From Isoetes taiwanensis (Eukaryota > Streptophyta > Lycopodiopsida > Isoetales > Isoetaceae): DNA of 64,000 bases. The translations under genes and the position numbers were made by a program. Under the pieces are notes generated by a model. That model was not told the origin of the DNA and ran no database searches. It saw only the letters and a program-made list of their open reading frames with translations. Positions 21,601 to 32,739 of this stretch are shown here, one piece after another; position 1 is the stretch's first letter; each line of letters begins with the position of its first letter. The stretch spans positions 994,001-1,058,000 of the forward strand of contig JAJEKV010000084.1 in assembly GCA_021234155.1 (NCBI GenBank), given 5' to 3'.

Positions 21601-22690
21601 GTGGAAAAACAGATGATTAAAAGATGCCAAACAGAAAGCAAGAACGATTTTCCAGAGAAGTTGCTACGATGTCAAAAGTTAAGCACAAGCATTTGGTGAA
21701 GGTAATAACACAACCTATTGAATAATACAATCACAGTAGTAGTTTCCTATACAATGTACATGCAAGGATTGAATTCATTAACAGGCATATTTATAAGTTT
21801 TCTTAAGAAGATGAGCAGGAGATTTTTCAATAATGATATGATCATTGAATAGAAAATACAAATCCACAAAGCATGCTTGTTTCTTCTTATATAACCATGC
21901 ATTTTAAGTTTTGGTTTGTCACTTGACACTCTGGGTTTTATGGTACAGTTCACTGGTGCATGGGAAGAACCAATGGCCTTGATGATAGAACGTTTAAGTG
22001 GCCAGTGGTTGTGCATTATCTTTTGTGCCAGCAACTCCAACAGATGCATATTGCCTTAGCAGCCGGTCTTGCCCTTGACATTGCACATCTGATGGATTGC
22101 TTGCATGCAAATCCTATGCACATGGAATAACTCATCGCGCGCCTTGAAGCTGGGTAAGATCTTTCAACCAGGATAAAAAAAAGAATCTATTTGGACATTT
22201 CACTGCTTGTGGTATTTTCATGGGGCCAAGTTATTTCTGGGTCAATTCTTTGCTCGTTGTTCAACCGATAATAGTTCTAACTAGAGTTTTAGTATTTTAT
22301 GTTGTCTAGCCTGGTCTACGATGCTTATTTTCTTACCTAATTGTATGATAAAGTGATTACAAACAAACCAGAATACTTTGCGCAAAAGATTTTGAACCAG
22401 ATTTGGATTTGAAATGAAATGATTATCAATTTTGTAACGTACAGTTGTTCATCAGATTCTATTTCATGAATGAAACCCTATGATGTAGCTTTAGTTTAAA
22501 TGCAATGCCATTAAAATGCTAATGTTCAAAGTTCCCTCTAGCATGTAAATTAAAATTGATGTTAGTTGCCGTTGCACAGGTTATGATTGTAAATTATAGT
22601 GATAATTGCCAATGTTTGCTTGTCAGGATTTATTGCCAACTGATCTTGGTCGCTGGAGTAGAAGAGACCTGACAAGCTCTTCTCAGGTAT
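21600..22690 (+). pseudogene. Raf/HT1-like protein kinase pseudogene, exon pieces
   Basis: An exon ending at about 21701 (donor GTAATA) encodes KQERFSREVATMSKVKHKHL then VK. The next exon, after the acceptor GTACAG near 21950, encodes FTGAWEEPMALMIERLSGQ. Further on come HIALAAGLALDIAHLMDCLH and a donor GTAAGA near 22155. These match in order the FxREVxMLSxVxHxNLVKFIGAC, EP-x-TE-L and ALDIAxAMxCLHxxGIIHRD stretches of plant Raf-like kinases of the HT1 group. A further spliced-looking piece (22628-22686, between CAG and GTATTC) encodes DLLPTDLGRWSRRDLTSSS. The glycine loop, catalytic Lys, HRD and DFG parts are missing or broken, and stops interrupt the frame. Confidence 0.6.
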
Positions 22691-22699
22691 TCTCAAAAG

Positions 22700-24470
22700 T
22701 GTTTGGAACACTTTTCTTTTTGTCTCACTTCTTGCTTGCTCCTCCTAGGAGAGGTTCAAAATGTTGTATTTACTTTCTTTCTTTATACCCTACAGATCTT
22801 TAGCACAGTAGATATTAGTAAGTCTGTGTATGACTTCCTTCCTTTGCTCAGTCCTAGTCTTTGATAGATGCTAAGAAATCCTTTACCCCCAAAACTTTTT
22901 GATGTTTCTGCTGTGGAAATATGTCTTATTATCTAAAACAGCCTAAATTGCCCAATTCAAAAGTGGACAAAAATTGTAAAGTGATCCAAAGCATGTTTTA
23001 AGATCATGAGGTTTTTAGACCAGGGATCATGTTGTCCAGTTTAAATACATTTGGAGGTGTAGCTCAGTTGACTGTGTATGTGAGTGGACAGAGGTGGAGA
23101 GATGTAAAAAGTAAAGCAGTAAGTGATATTCATGCAGGGTGGCATTAGTATCTAGTCATTCTTGAGAAGCAAAATTCCACCTGTATTTGTGTTACATGCA
23201 TTGGCAACAAGAAAAACAAGGCAGTTTCTTATAGAATCGTACTTTTGAATTGTTGGATATGCTCGCTACTTTGTACTCTTAGAGAAGTTCAGCTTTTAGT
23301 AGCATCTCCTCTAATGGCGGTCATTCTCCTGCCAATTTCAATTAGCTTTTCCATTTTTGAGAACTCTTATTTGACATGGTTTGTAGCACAAGATGAATGT
23401 TTGTTTGATTTTCACTAAAGAATCTGAGACATTTGATACAGATTTGCAAAAGGCTTTATATTTTTCATGTGCAACAAGTGATTGGGTACTGAAAAATTAT
23501 TTTTAATCTTTAAAAAATGACTTTGTCTGTAGTTTTGCAGGATCTGGTTTTAATTTACACCCATTTTGGGAGCTGGCATCGTGCATAAAGTTGAGAATTG
23601 TAGGTGTAGCAGGTGATGCATCATTATGCTAAAACTTAAATTATGATTGTTCTTTAACTTGTGTAAATATGCATGAAAGTAGGAGTTCACTTGACTATGA
23701 GACTGAGCGAAAGCAATTAGCAAAGAACGTATTGCTCCTGAATGCATCTACAGATACTTGGAATGAAGAATGGTTTTACTAATGTGTTATCCCACCATAA
23801 AGTTAGTACAAAAGGAGGGGATCATATCTGAAGTTGAATAGGATGAATTATAACTAACCTGCTTTGTGCATTCAAAGTTCTCAATCAGTGGTTCAAACCT
23901 TGAAACGTTGAAATGGCAATTTGCCAATGAGATCGAGAACCAAATGGATCAAGACTTTTCTTAATGTTTGAAAGCCGGAATAATGGTAAGTGATGAGCTT
24001 TTCCTTGTATCAGATTTGGGATCATTGTGCTTGTTCAGATTTGGGAACTTTTTTTCAGTGACAGGAAAACATCCTAATTCATTCTCTTCATTTGTTAGGC
24101 ACTCAAGAGCTACACCCAAACTTAGAGTTTCTGGATCTCTACCGTCATTGGGAAGTCTTTTGTAAGCATGGAATTCCAGAACAGTTTGTAAACCTCATTT
24201 CCTAAAGTGAAATAAGCAAATGCATTACGAAATAAAAGCAAAACAGTTAAAATCAGAGCAAAACAAAGTTGAACGCATACTTTTCACTTCTCCGATGTCC
24301 ACTGACTAGTCACAGCTCAAAAAAAAATTGAGAAAGCTCATCGAAATCATGGCGATTTTATGAATCACGCCGAATTACTTCGTAAAATGATAGGGTCAAA
24401 GCATCTAGGGTCGCAGTAGAGCAAGCTGCGTCAAAAAAGAAGAAGGGCAATGACGGGTAAACAGTTAAAA
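22700..24470. other. No recognisable gene
   Basis: AT-rich sequence with short frames only. A tRNA A-box-like phrase, TGTAGCTCAGTTGAC, lies at 23058-23072 but without a matching B box or cloverleaf. Confidence 0.4.
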
Positions 24471-24485
24471 AAATTATTTAAAAAT

Positions 24486-25081
24486 AGAATAGAATAGAAT
24501 AGAATAGTTTTTTTAACGTCCACGGAGACCAATAGGTCATGGGACCCATACAATGGGCTAGTACAATCATTACTACTAGGATTAAAAAACCCCTGCCTCG
24601 AAAGGTTTTCAAGGGAAAAACCTTTGCAGTAATGATGATACTAGACAAGCGGAGATAATGACTACTGAGGGCTCAATAATTGCTGACGTTTATCTAGAAC
24701 CTCAAGTATGTATAATGCCAAGTCATGCACAGATGGTGCTCTGAGAAGTTGTGGAAGCGTGGAATGAAATGCTAAGGTCAAAAAATGATTCCGGACTATC
24801 TCAAAAGCAGGGCAACTGAGAAGAGTATGGCTTTCATCTTCAATAACCTGTAACTGGCAACAGGCACATAGTCTCGCTTCTCGCGGCAATTGCGGCCGCT
24901 CCCATCTACCTGTCTCAATCCGTAGCCTGTGGGACCCCGTGCGAATTGATGCAATAGCTACAAGCTTGTTCCTGGACAATGAAGCAAGCAAATAAGCTTG
25001 GGGCCCTGGTGCCAAGGTGGGATTTATGTGTGCATGATAATGACCAGTTTTCACTTGGGCCAAAGTAAAAAAAAATGACAT
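24486..25081 (-). mobile_element. 5'-truncated LINE fragment (3' end of ORF2) with TATTC tail
   Basis: The minus frame 25081-24662 encodes the C-terminal end of a LINE polyprotein: IRTGSHRLRIETGRWERPQL, then a zinc-binding pattern CACCQL...IEDESHTLLSCPAF (C-x2-C...H-x4-C). The related LINE at 39.8-41.5 kb has the same GSHxLRIExxRW and EDExHxLxxCP pattern. About 150 bp after the stop the minus strand ends in four to five TATTC repeats (24486-24507), a typical tandem tail of a retroposed LINE copy. No reverse transcriptase domain remains. Confidence 0.75.
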
Positions 25082-25154
25082 GAAGGGTGCTTAGGGGGTG
25101 CTTGGCTGGCGCAAAAGTGTCCCCCAGCTACGTGCTTTGACCCCAAAGCTCCAC

Positions 25155-26400
25155 GATAGAAGGCAATGCAATAATGGTTGTGAGAAAGGCATTCATGCCA
25201 AGACTATTGTACGTAATGTTGTCATGAATAAATGATAGGAAACAAATGTCGATTGTATTGCCAATCACGACATATGACTTTCAACCAAATAAAACACTAT
25301 TAATGTAGCAACATTTCACGACACGACGTTAGCGTCAATCATGATAATCTCTAGTAATATCAAGAAATTAAAATTCCACACTTTCTCCTATGGCGTCTCT
25401 ATATGTATAGCTTGTACTAATTCCTAAACGCTAGGAAACTTTGAATTGGTGCTTATCACTTATAACAATTCATTCGTCATTAAAATTGCAAGGTTGAAAG
25501 TATAAGCGATATTGCTATCTGTGTTGTTTCCAAACACCACATATTATATACACCTCTATTGTTACTACGTTACATTGCACTAAGGCGACGGAGATGGAAG
25601 GGATTCATTCGTTATGCTTTACACATCGTATTCTTCTCAACCATTGTAATTTAACAATCACAGAAAATAATCCCAAAATCCATGCAACAACTAATAAAAC
25701 TGCATATAACTTCAAACTCATTAGCAAAATCGTCATAATCTCTACTGAAATCAAGTAATTAAGTTAAATATAAGCTCCGTACAGTTAAAGATACATTCAC
25801 TATGTTTTCTCTATCTTCAGATGACACTTGTGTAAAGTCCACATAGCTAAACGACAACAGAAGCACACCATCAACCTCCACAACATCATGAAACCTTCTG
25901 AACACACGCTTGATGAATGTAACTTCTGTATTTCCCCTTCCTTCAAACTTCTCTAATCCTTTGCCGCAAGCTTGCGTTTAACGATGGCCCTAGTTTTTAA
26001 AGAGTACTCTTACTAATGTGGAATTCACATGCACTAAGTAGGAAATCCTAAACTGGTCCACTATTTTGGTACACTGCTGTGCTTTGTGTCTTAGATGTTT
26101 AGACGATTTAGCATATTGACCCGCTGCAATATGGTCATTCAAACATGACATGGGTGAATCATTTACTACAGGCCTGGCGAGATTCATGCGAACTCTCTGC
26201 CCAAATTTATGTCCTCATGCCATGCAACATATATCCATCAATGACCACATCACGGGGCCAACATCTCATGCTTGTGATCGTGTTCAAGCCTCCTTAATCT
26301 TCTGCAAGATTTCCTGTTCCTGACCGGAAATGATAAATTTCCCACCGCTTTAAATGAACCCCTCAAATCCTTGTGATGGGTTTGATACATCGATTCGACG
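25155..26400. other. Intergenic, upstream of TMM
   Basis: AT-rich DNA without a recognisable gene. It should contain the promoter region of the TMM gene. I could not identify specific regulatory motifs other than the TATA box listed separately. Confidence 0.4.
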
Positions 26401-26403
26401 CAC

Positions 26404-26410
26404 TATATAT
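26404..26410 (+). promoter_or_regulatory. TATA box of TMM
   Basis: The sequence CACTATATATCC lies about 60 bp upstream of the TMM start codon, which leaves room for a leader of roughly 25-35 bases. Confidence 0.5.
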
Positions 26411-26467
26411 CCTCTACCAAAATCCAAGTAATACTCAAAGAAGGCAACCAATCTTCTGTTTTCGCAA

Positions 26468-27880
26468 ATGGGCAATCAAATTTTTCTTCTGTTGTTGCAT
26501 TGCACAGTTCTGGCTATGGCTATTCAAGCAGCAGGGGAGACAATGGGATTAGGGTTACGTCTGGACCCATCAGCTTATACAGATCCGGAAGAAATCCAAG
26601 CGGTTTATGAAATTATGACAGCCACAGGCAATGGCTGGGTAACTTCTATTCCAGATGTTTGCAGAGGGAGATGGCATGGTATAGAATGCGTTCCTGATAA
26701 AAAAAATGTTCTTCATGTAGTTTCCCTTTCTTTTGGAGTTCTGTCTGATGATACGGCCTTTCCTTCCTGTGCGCCCAATTCCACCATATCCCCTTCCGTT
26801 GCTAAGCTCAGCCATTTGAAGAGGCTTTTCTTCTACCAATGTTGCAAGCTCAATCCTCAGCCTATTCCTCCTCAGATTGGCATCCTTGGAAAAAGCCTTG
26901 AATCCTTGGTTCTAAGAGATAATGGCCATGTTGGAGCTCTTCCCACCCAATTGGCCAATCTCACCAGACTTCATACTCTGGATCTTCACCGTAATCATCT
27001 GCAACGAAACATCCCTGCTTCATTTGGCAATTTTAGATTGATACGAAGGCTAGATTTGAGCGAGAATCAATTGGATGGTCAAATCCCCAGCGGCCTTGGT
27101 AACCTTCTCAACCTCAAAATCTTGGATTTGAGCAACAATTTTCTGCAAGGATCTATTCCAGCTTCGCTTGGTAGTCTTACTAGCTTGAAAAAAATGATCC
27201 TAGATAATAATCGGCTTACAGGAAGCATTCCATCATCCTTTGGAAGATTGCAAAGCATGCTGCTCATGGATCTAAGCCATAACAATTTGACAGGCAGCAT
27301 ACCTGCTTCATTTGGAGAAATGCAAAATCTGGAAGTGTTGATTTTAAGAAGTACCAAGATCGCAGCTCCAATTCCAGAGTCTCTAGGCAATTTGATGAAT
27401 CTTAAGGTACTGGTTGCTTCTTCATCCAGATTGCAGGGCACAATCCCTTCATCCTTGGGGATGCTCAAAAAATTGAGGGTACTGAGGCTGGACAAGAATA
27501 GGTTGAATGGATCAATACCTGGAGAAATTGGAAGATTGCCATATTTGAATGAGCTGAATGTGGCAACGAATTCCTTGTCAGGAGCCATTCCATTCTCGAA
27601 AGAGTTTGTTAACAGGCTTGGCAGGAGGCTACAGCTTAACAACAATTCTGGTCTATGCTATTCTTCCAAAGATCAACAGAAAGAGGCCATCAAATGGCAG
27701 ACTAAAGCTAGACAATGCCCATTATATGGTATGCCAGATGATCCAATGCTTCCCACGCCTCTTATTCCGTCTAGAATTCCTTCCATGACCACGCCAATTC
27801 CATCTCATTCATCTGTTCTGGTTGGATCCTTCGCTCTAACTCTCACGCTAGCTATATGGGTCACCACGTTTATTAGGTAA
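26468..27880 (+). CDS. TMM: TOO MANY MOUTHS-like leucine-rich-repeat receptor-like protein
   Basis: A 470-residue single-exon protein starting at a clear ATG. Residues 1-22 form a signal peptide (MGNQIFLLLLHCTVLAMAIQ). The N-terminal cap has YTDPEEIQAVYEIMTATGN, IPDVCRGRWHGIEC and VVSLSFGVLSDDTAFPSC, which closely follow the start of angiosperm TMM, including the paired cysteines. About ten LRRs of the plant extracellular type (LxxLxLSxNxLxGxIPxx) follow, then a capping segment (LGRRLQLNNNSGLCYSS) also seen in TMM, and a hydrophobic C-terminus (about 445-467) for membrane or GPI attachment. There is no kinase domain. Known role: with ERECTA-family kinases it perceives EPF peptides and sets stomatal spacing. 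The related PII-2 proteins are the main alternative; the N-cap favours TMM. Length 470 against roughly 500 in Arabidopsis. Confidence 0.8.
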   Translation: MGNQIFLLLLHCTVLAMAIQAAGETMGLGLRLDPSAYTDPEEIQAVYEIMTATGNGWVTSIPDVCRGRWHGIECVPDKKNVLHVVSLSFGVLSDDTAFPSCAPNSTISPSVAKLSHLKRLFFYQCCKLNPQPIPPQIGILGKSLESLVLRDNGHVGALPTQLANLTRLHTLDLHRNHLQRNIPASFGNFRLIRRLDLSENQLDGQIPSGLGNLLNLKILDLSNNFLQGSIPASLGSLTSLKKMILDNNRLTGSIPSSFGRLQSMLLMDLSHNNLTGSIPASFGEMQNLEVLILRSTKIAAPIPESLGNLMNLKVLVASSSRLQGTIPSSLGMLKKLRVLRLDKNRLNGSIPGEIGRLPYLNELNVATNSLSGAIPFSKEFVNRLGRRLQLNNNSGLCYSSKDQQKEAIKWQTKARQCPLYGMPDDPMLPTPLIPSRIPSMTTPIPSHSSVLVGSFALTLTLAIWVTTFIR

Positions 27881-27889
27881 GTTGGTATA

Positions 27890-29215
27890 TATATTACACT
27901 AGTATAGAATACAGCAACCTCATAAGAAAGAGGTTATTTTGTTGATATTAGAAAGATGTGTTTAATGCAAACAGAACTTACTTTTCTATGTTTTTACATA
28001 CACATTGCAAAGAGCCAAGTGCTTTCCATGGAATAACACAACACAAATATTGTTGCGCATTTCCAGCAGTACCTGTTCCATTCAAGCCTGTTTCAAGATA
28101 CCTACACTAAAAGAAAAAATAAATTTGTTCACGCAAATATAGCCGCTGTAAATGACAGCTCACTTAAAGAGCTGCATCCACCCATAACCTGACCATAGTA
28201 GTAAAGACACGACCAACTAAACACGAAATGACAGGACTAATGTTCATTTTTAGAACCGTAGAGGTCTTTCAAAAATCAGCAAGTGGATAACTTCTTCATG
28301 TGACCATTGTTATTTATCTTCCATTTAAAACCGGTCACTACCCAAAGAAACATAAAGTTCTTCTATGGTAGTTAGAAATTCTCTGCTCCTTTACCTACAT
28401 TGTGCTCAGCATGTAAAAAAATCATAGGGATGGCATCACTGAAGCCATATCTATGCTTTGAAATCAATAACTTTATATTCATGTGCAGGCTGTAGTACAT
28501 GAAAAATGATGGCATTATCTCAACTTTGCTGCAGAACATGTAATGTTTTCTTCTTTGAGGTATGTCCATTCGGACTAAATAAAGCCTGTACATATCAAAT
28601 GAGGGTTGCCTATAACATGCCGACTTTTTTGGAAATATGCCTAAGTCCAAAAAATCCTTCGTGTTTTTATGCCTGGTCCTCATTCACAAGATCTGCCAAA
28701 GCAGTATCCACTAGCTGTTGCTTGTTGTATAACTCTATAGTTGTCTGTGATGCCTGCAAAAATAGTCAGTGTTAGTCTCACTCTCTGCAAGCAACTAGAT
28801 TAGCACTCACATATGTTATTGCGGTGCCAGGGCAAAAACTTACCAGATATTTGTGAGATCCTGTTGAAACTAAGTAACCCAACTGATAGCATGACGTTGT
28901 TGTGGAGGCTTCCTTCATGTAAAAAGTACCTATAAGCATTACATGATTTGCATCCCAATAAATACTGGTAAACGCAAAGAGAAGAAAAGCAAAGACTTGG
29001 AGAAGCATTAGTATTTAGGTTATGTCAATTGCTTGATTACGTACCTGATGTCCTCTTCCTAGGGAAAGAAGAAAAAATTCCCCGCATGCAAAATCATGTT
29101 CAAGATTTTATCATGTAGGCTTTGTGCAGTTTGGGCAATCAGTTCTGTCCGTGACCAATGGCCTAAGCCAGCTTAATGCCATAGTTTAAGTTTGCTGTAT
29201 TTTCTGGGTTCCAAC
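27890..29215. other. Intergenic between the convergent TMM and PPR genes
   Basis: Both genes end toward this interval. A + frame at 28506-28775 has a weak resemblance to a reverse transcriptase phrase (CPFGLNKACTYQ) but is too degraded to call. Otherwise nothing is seen. Confidence 0.4.
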
Positions 29216-29219
29216 AAAT

Positions 29220-31853
29220 CTATCCTTTCTGCATTACCAGATCTACTTGAAGCATATATATTTGCTTCTTCATATGTTTTCCAAATTCTTTTAGAATGGT
29301 ACAAACTCTATTATTTTTGTAATTTGCAACTCCAGTTATGAAATTCTGCATGTTACTAATAACCTTGAGCCACACTTTTCCATGTCTTTTCCATGTGCCT
29401 GCATATTTTTCTACAATCTCAAATCCATAAATGTTTCTGCCAACTTGGGAATAAGCATAGATGTTTGACATGAGCACATAGCCTGCCGCACATTGAGAAT
29501 CTAACTGGAGAAGTTCATAGAAACATCGTCTACCTAATTCCAAATCTCCATAGGTTCTTGAGGCACTAAGCAAAGTCAACCACCCAATAACATCAGGATC
29601 AGGATTGTCTTTCAGTAGATTTTCTGCCTCAGTTAAGCATCCCCCACGGCTCAAAAGGTCAATCATACAGGTATAATGACAAATACCAGGTACCGTGCCG
29701 AGATTTTCTCGCATAAATTTAAAATGCTGCCGGCCCTCATCCATTAAACCTGCACGACTACAGGCAATAAGTATGCTACCAAATGCGGCCTGATCAGCTT
29801 TGATCTCGCTGTGTTGCATGCCCTCAAAACATTGCCATGCCAACTCAAAATTGCCACTCTGGGCATACCCTGCGATCAGTGCACCCCAGGATACCAAATT
29901 CGCTTCTGGTAATTTTCTAAAAGCTTGGACTGCATCCTCCAGACTTCCACATTTGGCATACATGTCAATAAGTGCATTTCCTACCACAATGTCCCGCTCC
30001 AGCCCATCATGCTTCAACTGCTCGTAAATGAACCTTCCCTTATCTATGGCCCCTATAATACCACATGCTTTCAGGACACTCGAATAGATAACTGGGTTTG
30101 GTTTCAATCCTCCTTCTTGCATCTTGTCAAAAAGTTGAAGGGCAGGAAGACCCTCCCCATTTTGAGCATATCCAGTAATCATTGCACCCCACGAGACTAC
30201 ATCCGGATCGACCAACTGACCAAATATGTTTTCCGCTTCTTCTAAAGCTCCACATTTGGCATACATATCTACAAGTGCACTCTCAACAACAGCATCAAAT
30301 GCAATCCCACTTTTAGTCATCTGATCATGAATGGTCCGACCCTGATCTATGTCTTCTAAGGAACCACAAGCTTTCAAGGCACTTGAAAAGATAACATTAT
30401 TAGGCTTCACGTGCTCTTGTTGCATTTGCTTAAAAAGTACTAGAGCAGAGGCACCTTCTCCATGTTGTGCATATCCTGCTATCATTGCACTCCATGATAC
30501 CATGTCTCTATTTGGCAAAAGTTCAAACATATTGTTTGCCTCGTGCAGACTTCCACACTTCGCATACATGTCAACAATTGTGCTTCCAATGGCAACATCT
30601 GAAATCAGCCCACTTCCAACAATGTGGCCATGGACTAGCCTCCCTTCCTCTATGGCTCCTATGCAAGCACATGCTTTCAAGCTGCTAAAACATGTAGCCC
30701 TGTTTGGAATGAAACCTTCATGTTGCATTCTTTGTAACAGCTCTAATGCAACAATGCCATCTCCATTCTGTGCATATCCTGCAATCATTACATTCCAAGA
30801 AACAATATCTCTAGCGGATAAACTTTGAAATAAGTTACATGCCTCTTCTAATTTCCCACACTTTGCATACATGTCAACCAAGGTGCTCCCGACAATAACA
30901 TTTGACACAAATCCATTCCTAAGTATTTGATCATGTATGAGCCTACCCTCAGTTAGAGCTCCTGTGACAGCACATGCTTTCAATGCACTTGAAAAGATTA
31001 CCTCGTGTGGATTTATACCATCCTGTTGCAGTTTTCGAAAGAAATCTAAGGCACGAGTACCTTGCCCCTGCTGGACATAACCCGTGACCAATGCTCCCCA
31101 GGATACAATGTCCCTATTTTTTAAGCTTTCAAACACGATACGTGCATCAACCAGACTACCACATTTCGCATACATGTCAATGAGAGTGTTACCCAGGATA
31201 ATGTCAGTAGCCAATCCACTTCTGGCAACCTCATGATGTATTGTCTCTCCTTCCTTGAGGGCAGACACAGTTGCACATGCTCTGAGTGCAGCAAGATAGA
31301 CATGTCTATTGGCATCTATACCCGATTTTTTCATTTGCTTGTACAGTTTAAGGGCCCTTTCACCTTCACCAAGCTTGGCATTTGCAGAAATAATGGCTGC
31401 CCATGTGTAAACAGTTGGCTTTTCAACCTTGGCAAATGCTTGATTTGCTGCATTTAAACATCTACAGAACGCAAACAAACGTATGATATGGGTTCCAAGG
31501 AAGGGGTTTGACTCAAGCCCACTATGAGTAATAAGTGTCTGAACTTGCCTGATTTCTCCCTCTTTAGTGCACTCCTGCAGAAGATTGAATGCAGAATGTT
31601 CAGACAGGGATCCTCCCGGATATTGGATAATCTCATTCAGATTGCTCTCCCCAGACCTTTTGCTGATATTTTTGAATAGTCTAGTATGGGGTGATGCCAA
31701 AATGAGAAAATTTGGCACCCCAATCATTTTCAAATTATCGTACCTGGCTGATCTTTCACTCCTCATTCCCACCTCGAATTCGAATATGTTGCTGTAAAAG
31801 GCAGGAACTATAAACTCAAGCATCAATTTCAAACGTTTATTCAATGTGGCCAT
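29220..31853 (-). CDS. PLS-class pentatricopeptide repeat protein with E/E+ end, no DYW domain
   Basis: An intronless 877-residue protein from ATG at 31853; an upstream TTG-initiated extension of three codons is not needed. From about residue 110 to 740 it is built of PPR motifs in P-L-S triplets of about 101 residues, each with phrases like LVDMYAKCGSLEEA, VSWGAMITGYAQNGEG and VIYSSVLKACG. The E motif (WLTLLSASRTYGDLELGRRC) and E+-like end (VWLKVISNMQNFITGV ... MKKQIYMLQVDLVMQ) follow, then a stop exactly where a DYW deaminase would start. Known family role: organelle RNA editing, with the PPR tract choosing the site. A DYW-less protein would need a partner deaminase. The N-terminus is plausible as a transit peptide but weak. 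Frame is fully open, so the gene is probably functional, or very recently truncated. Confidence 0.85.
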   Translation of the reverse strand: MATLNKRLKLMLEFIVPAFYSNIFEFEVGMRSERSARYDNLKMIGVPNFLILASPHTRLFKNISKRSGESNLNEIIQYPGGSLSEHSAFNLLQECTKEGEIRQVQTLITHSGLESNPFLGTHIIRLFAFCRCLNAANQAFAKVEKPTVYTWAAIISANAKLGEGERALKLYKQMKKSGIDANRHVYLAALRACATVSALKEGETIHHEVARSGLATDIILGNTLIDMYAKCGSLVDARIVFESLKNRDIVSWGALVTGYVQQGQGTRALDFFRKLQQDGINPHEVIFSSALKACAVTGALTEGRLIHDQILRNGFVSNVIVGSTLVDMYAKCGKLEEACNLFQSLSARDIVSWNVMIAGYAQNGDGIVALELLQRMQHEGFIPNRATCFSSLKACACIGAIEEGRLVHGHIVGSGLISDVAIGSTIVDMYAKCGSLHEANNMFELLPNRDMVSWSAMIAGYAQHGEGASALVLFKQMQQEHVKPNNVIFSSALKACGSLEDIDQGRTIHDQMTKSGIAFDAVVESALVDMYAKCGALEEAENIFGQLVDPDVVSWGAMITGYAQNGEGLPALQLFDKMQEGGLKPNPVIYSSVLKACGIIGAIDKGRFIYEQLKHDGLERDIVVGNALIDMYAKCGSLEDAVQAFRKLPEANLVSWGALIAGYAQSGNFELAWQCFEGMQHSEIKADQAAFGSILIACSRAGLMDEGRQHFKFMRENLGTVPGICHYTCMIDLLSRGGCLTEAENLLKDNPDPDVIGWLTLLSASRTYGDLELGRRCFYELLQLDSQCAAGYVLMSNIYAYSQVGRNIYGFEIVEKYAGTWKRHGKVWLKVISNMQNFITGVANYKNNRVCTILKEFGKHMKKQIYMLQVDLVMQKG

Positions 31854-31995
31854 TCCAAGCAATGAGCTTGAACATCTTGGACGCTCCCATGGAGACTTAA
31901 TTCGGATACGTTGCTGTAAAAGGCAGGAACTATAAACTCAAGCATCAATTTCAACGTTTCCAAGAATGAGCTTGAACATCTTGGACGCTCCATAT
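31787..31995. repeat. Tandem duplication of the PPR gene 5' end
   Basis: About 95 bp covering the start codon region and first codons (GCTGTAAAAGGCAGGAACTA onward) recur imperfectly right upstream at about 31891-31995, with the ATG region shortened. It lies in the 5' leader of the PPR gene. Confidence 0.75.
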
Positions 31996-32178
31996 TCCGA
32001 GCAACAAGCAATGAGCTTCAACATAACATCTGACATCTTGATCTTGACGCTCCGATGGACGCCTTAATTATCGCGCCCCCAACCAAATGGGCAATTTAAA
32101 TGTTGAAGTTTAACCCCCTAGGCCTATATATAGGATATCACTACCTACATAAAGCAATATATTTTGTTCTTAAAAGTT

Positions 32179-32737
32179 AGATGTCTAATATTCCTGGGCT
32201 GAGAAGAGCCCACAGCTTGACACGTCTATTCATTTCGGTTTTCCTAAATATGAAAGAGGAAAATTTTTTGTTGCCACACGTGTCATGATCTAAACATCTA
32301 AACCTCTTGCTGGTCGAGAAATTCCAGATAGCCTAGAGCCCGTCGCAATCCACTGCTGCAGATCTTCAATGATTGGGCACTTGAGCTGTTTGGGGACATA
32401 GGCATGGCATTTTGGCATGCGAAGACTATTCAGAAACACTATTTCTGAGACTATTTCTAATCTATTCTCATCGGTTAGACAAACAGATGTCTAATATTCC
32501 TGGGCTGAGAAGAGCCCACAGCTTGACACGTCTATTCATTTCGGTTTTCCTAAATATAAAAGAGGAAAATTTTTTGTTGCACACGTGTCATGATCCAAAC
32601 ATCTAAACCTCTTGCTGGTCGAGAAATTCCAGATAGCCTAGAGCCTGTCGCAATCCACTGCTGCATATCTTCAATGATTGGGCACTTGAGCTGTTTGGGG
32701 ACATAGCCATGGCATTTTGGCATGCGAAGACTATTCA
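32179..32737. repeat. Direct repeat of about 250 bp, two copies
   Basis: Copies at 32179-32431 and 32487-32737 are nearly identical, from GATGTCTAATATTCCTGGGC to GCATGCGAAGACTATTCAG, about 308 bp apart start to start. The minus strand is open across the second copy (MPKCHGYVPKQLKCPIIEDM) but I do not recognise a product. Confidence 0.85.
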
Positions 32738-32739
32738 GA

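Larger units (their letters stand above)
20816..25150. repeat. Candidate inverted-repeat pair about 4.3 kb apart
   Basis: The left arm contains TGGGGGACACTTTTG preceded by AGGGTCGAAGCATATAGG. The right arm on the opposite strand contains CTGGGGGACACTTTTG preceded by GGGGTCAAAGCACGTAG. A third partial copy of the outer phrase (AGGGTCAAAGCATCTAGG) lies at 24389-24406 in direct orientation relative to the left arm. This could be a decayed transposon or unrelated repeat copies; I found no target duplication. Confidence 0.35.

Noticed and set aside
23054-23110. tRNA-like A box (TGTAGCTCAGTTGAC) suggesting a tRNA or SINE
   Set aside because: No B box or tail follows at the expected distance.
28506-28775. 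+ ORF with CPFGLNKACTYQ, resembling a Gypsy reverse transcriptase phrase
   Set aside because: Only one short phrase matches; no catalytic YxDD or flanking motif is visible.
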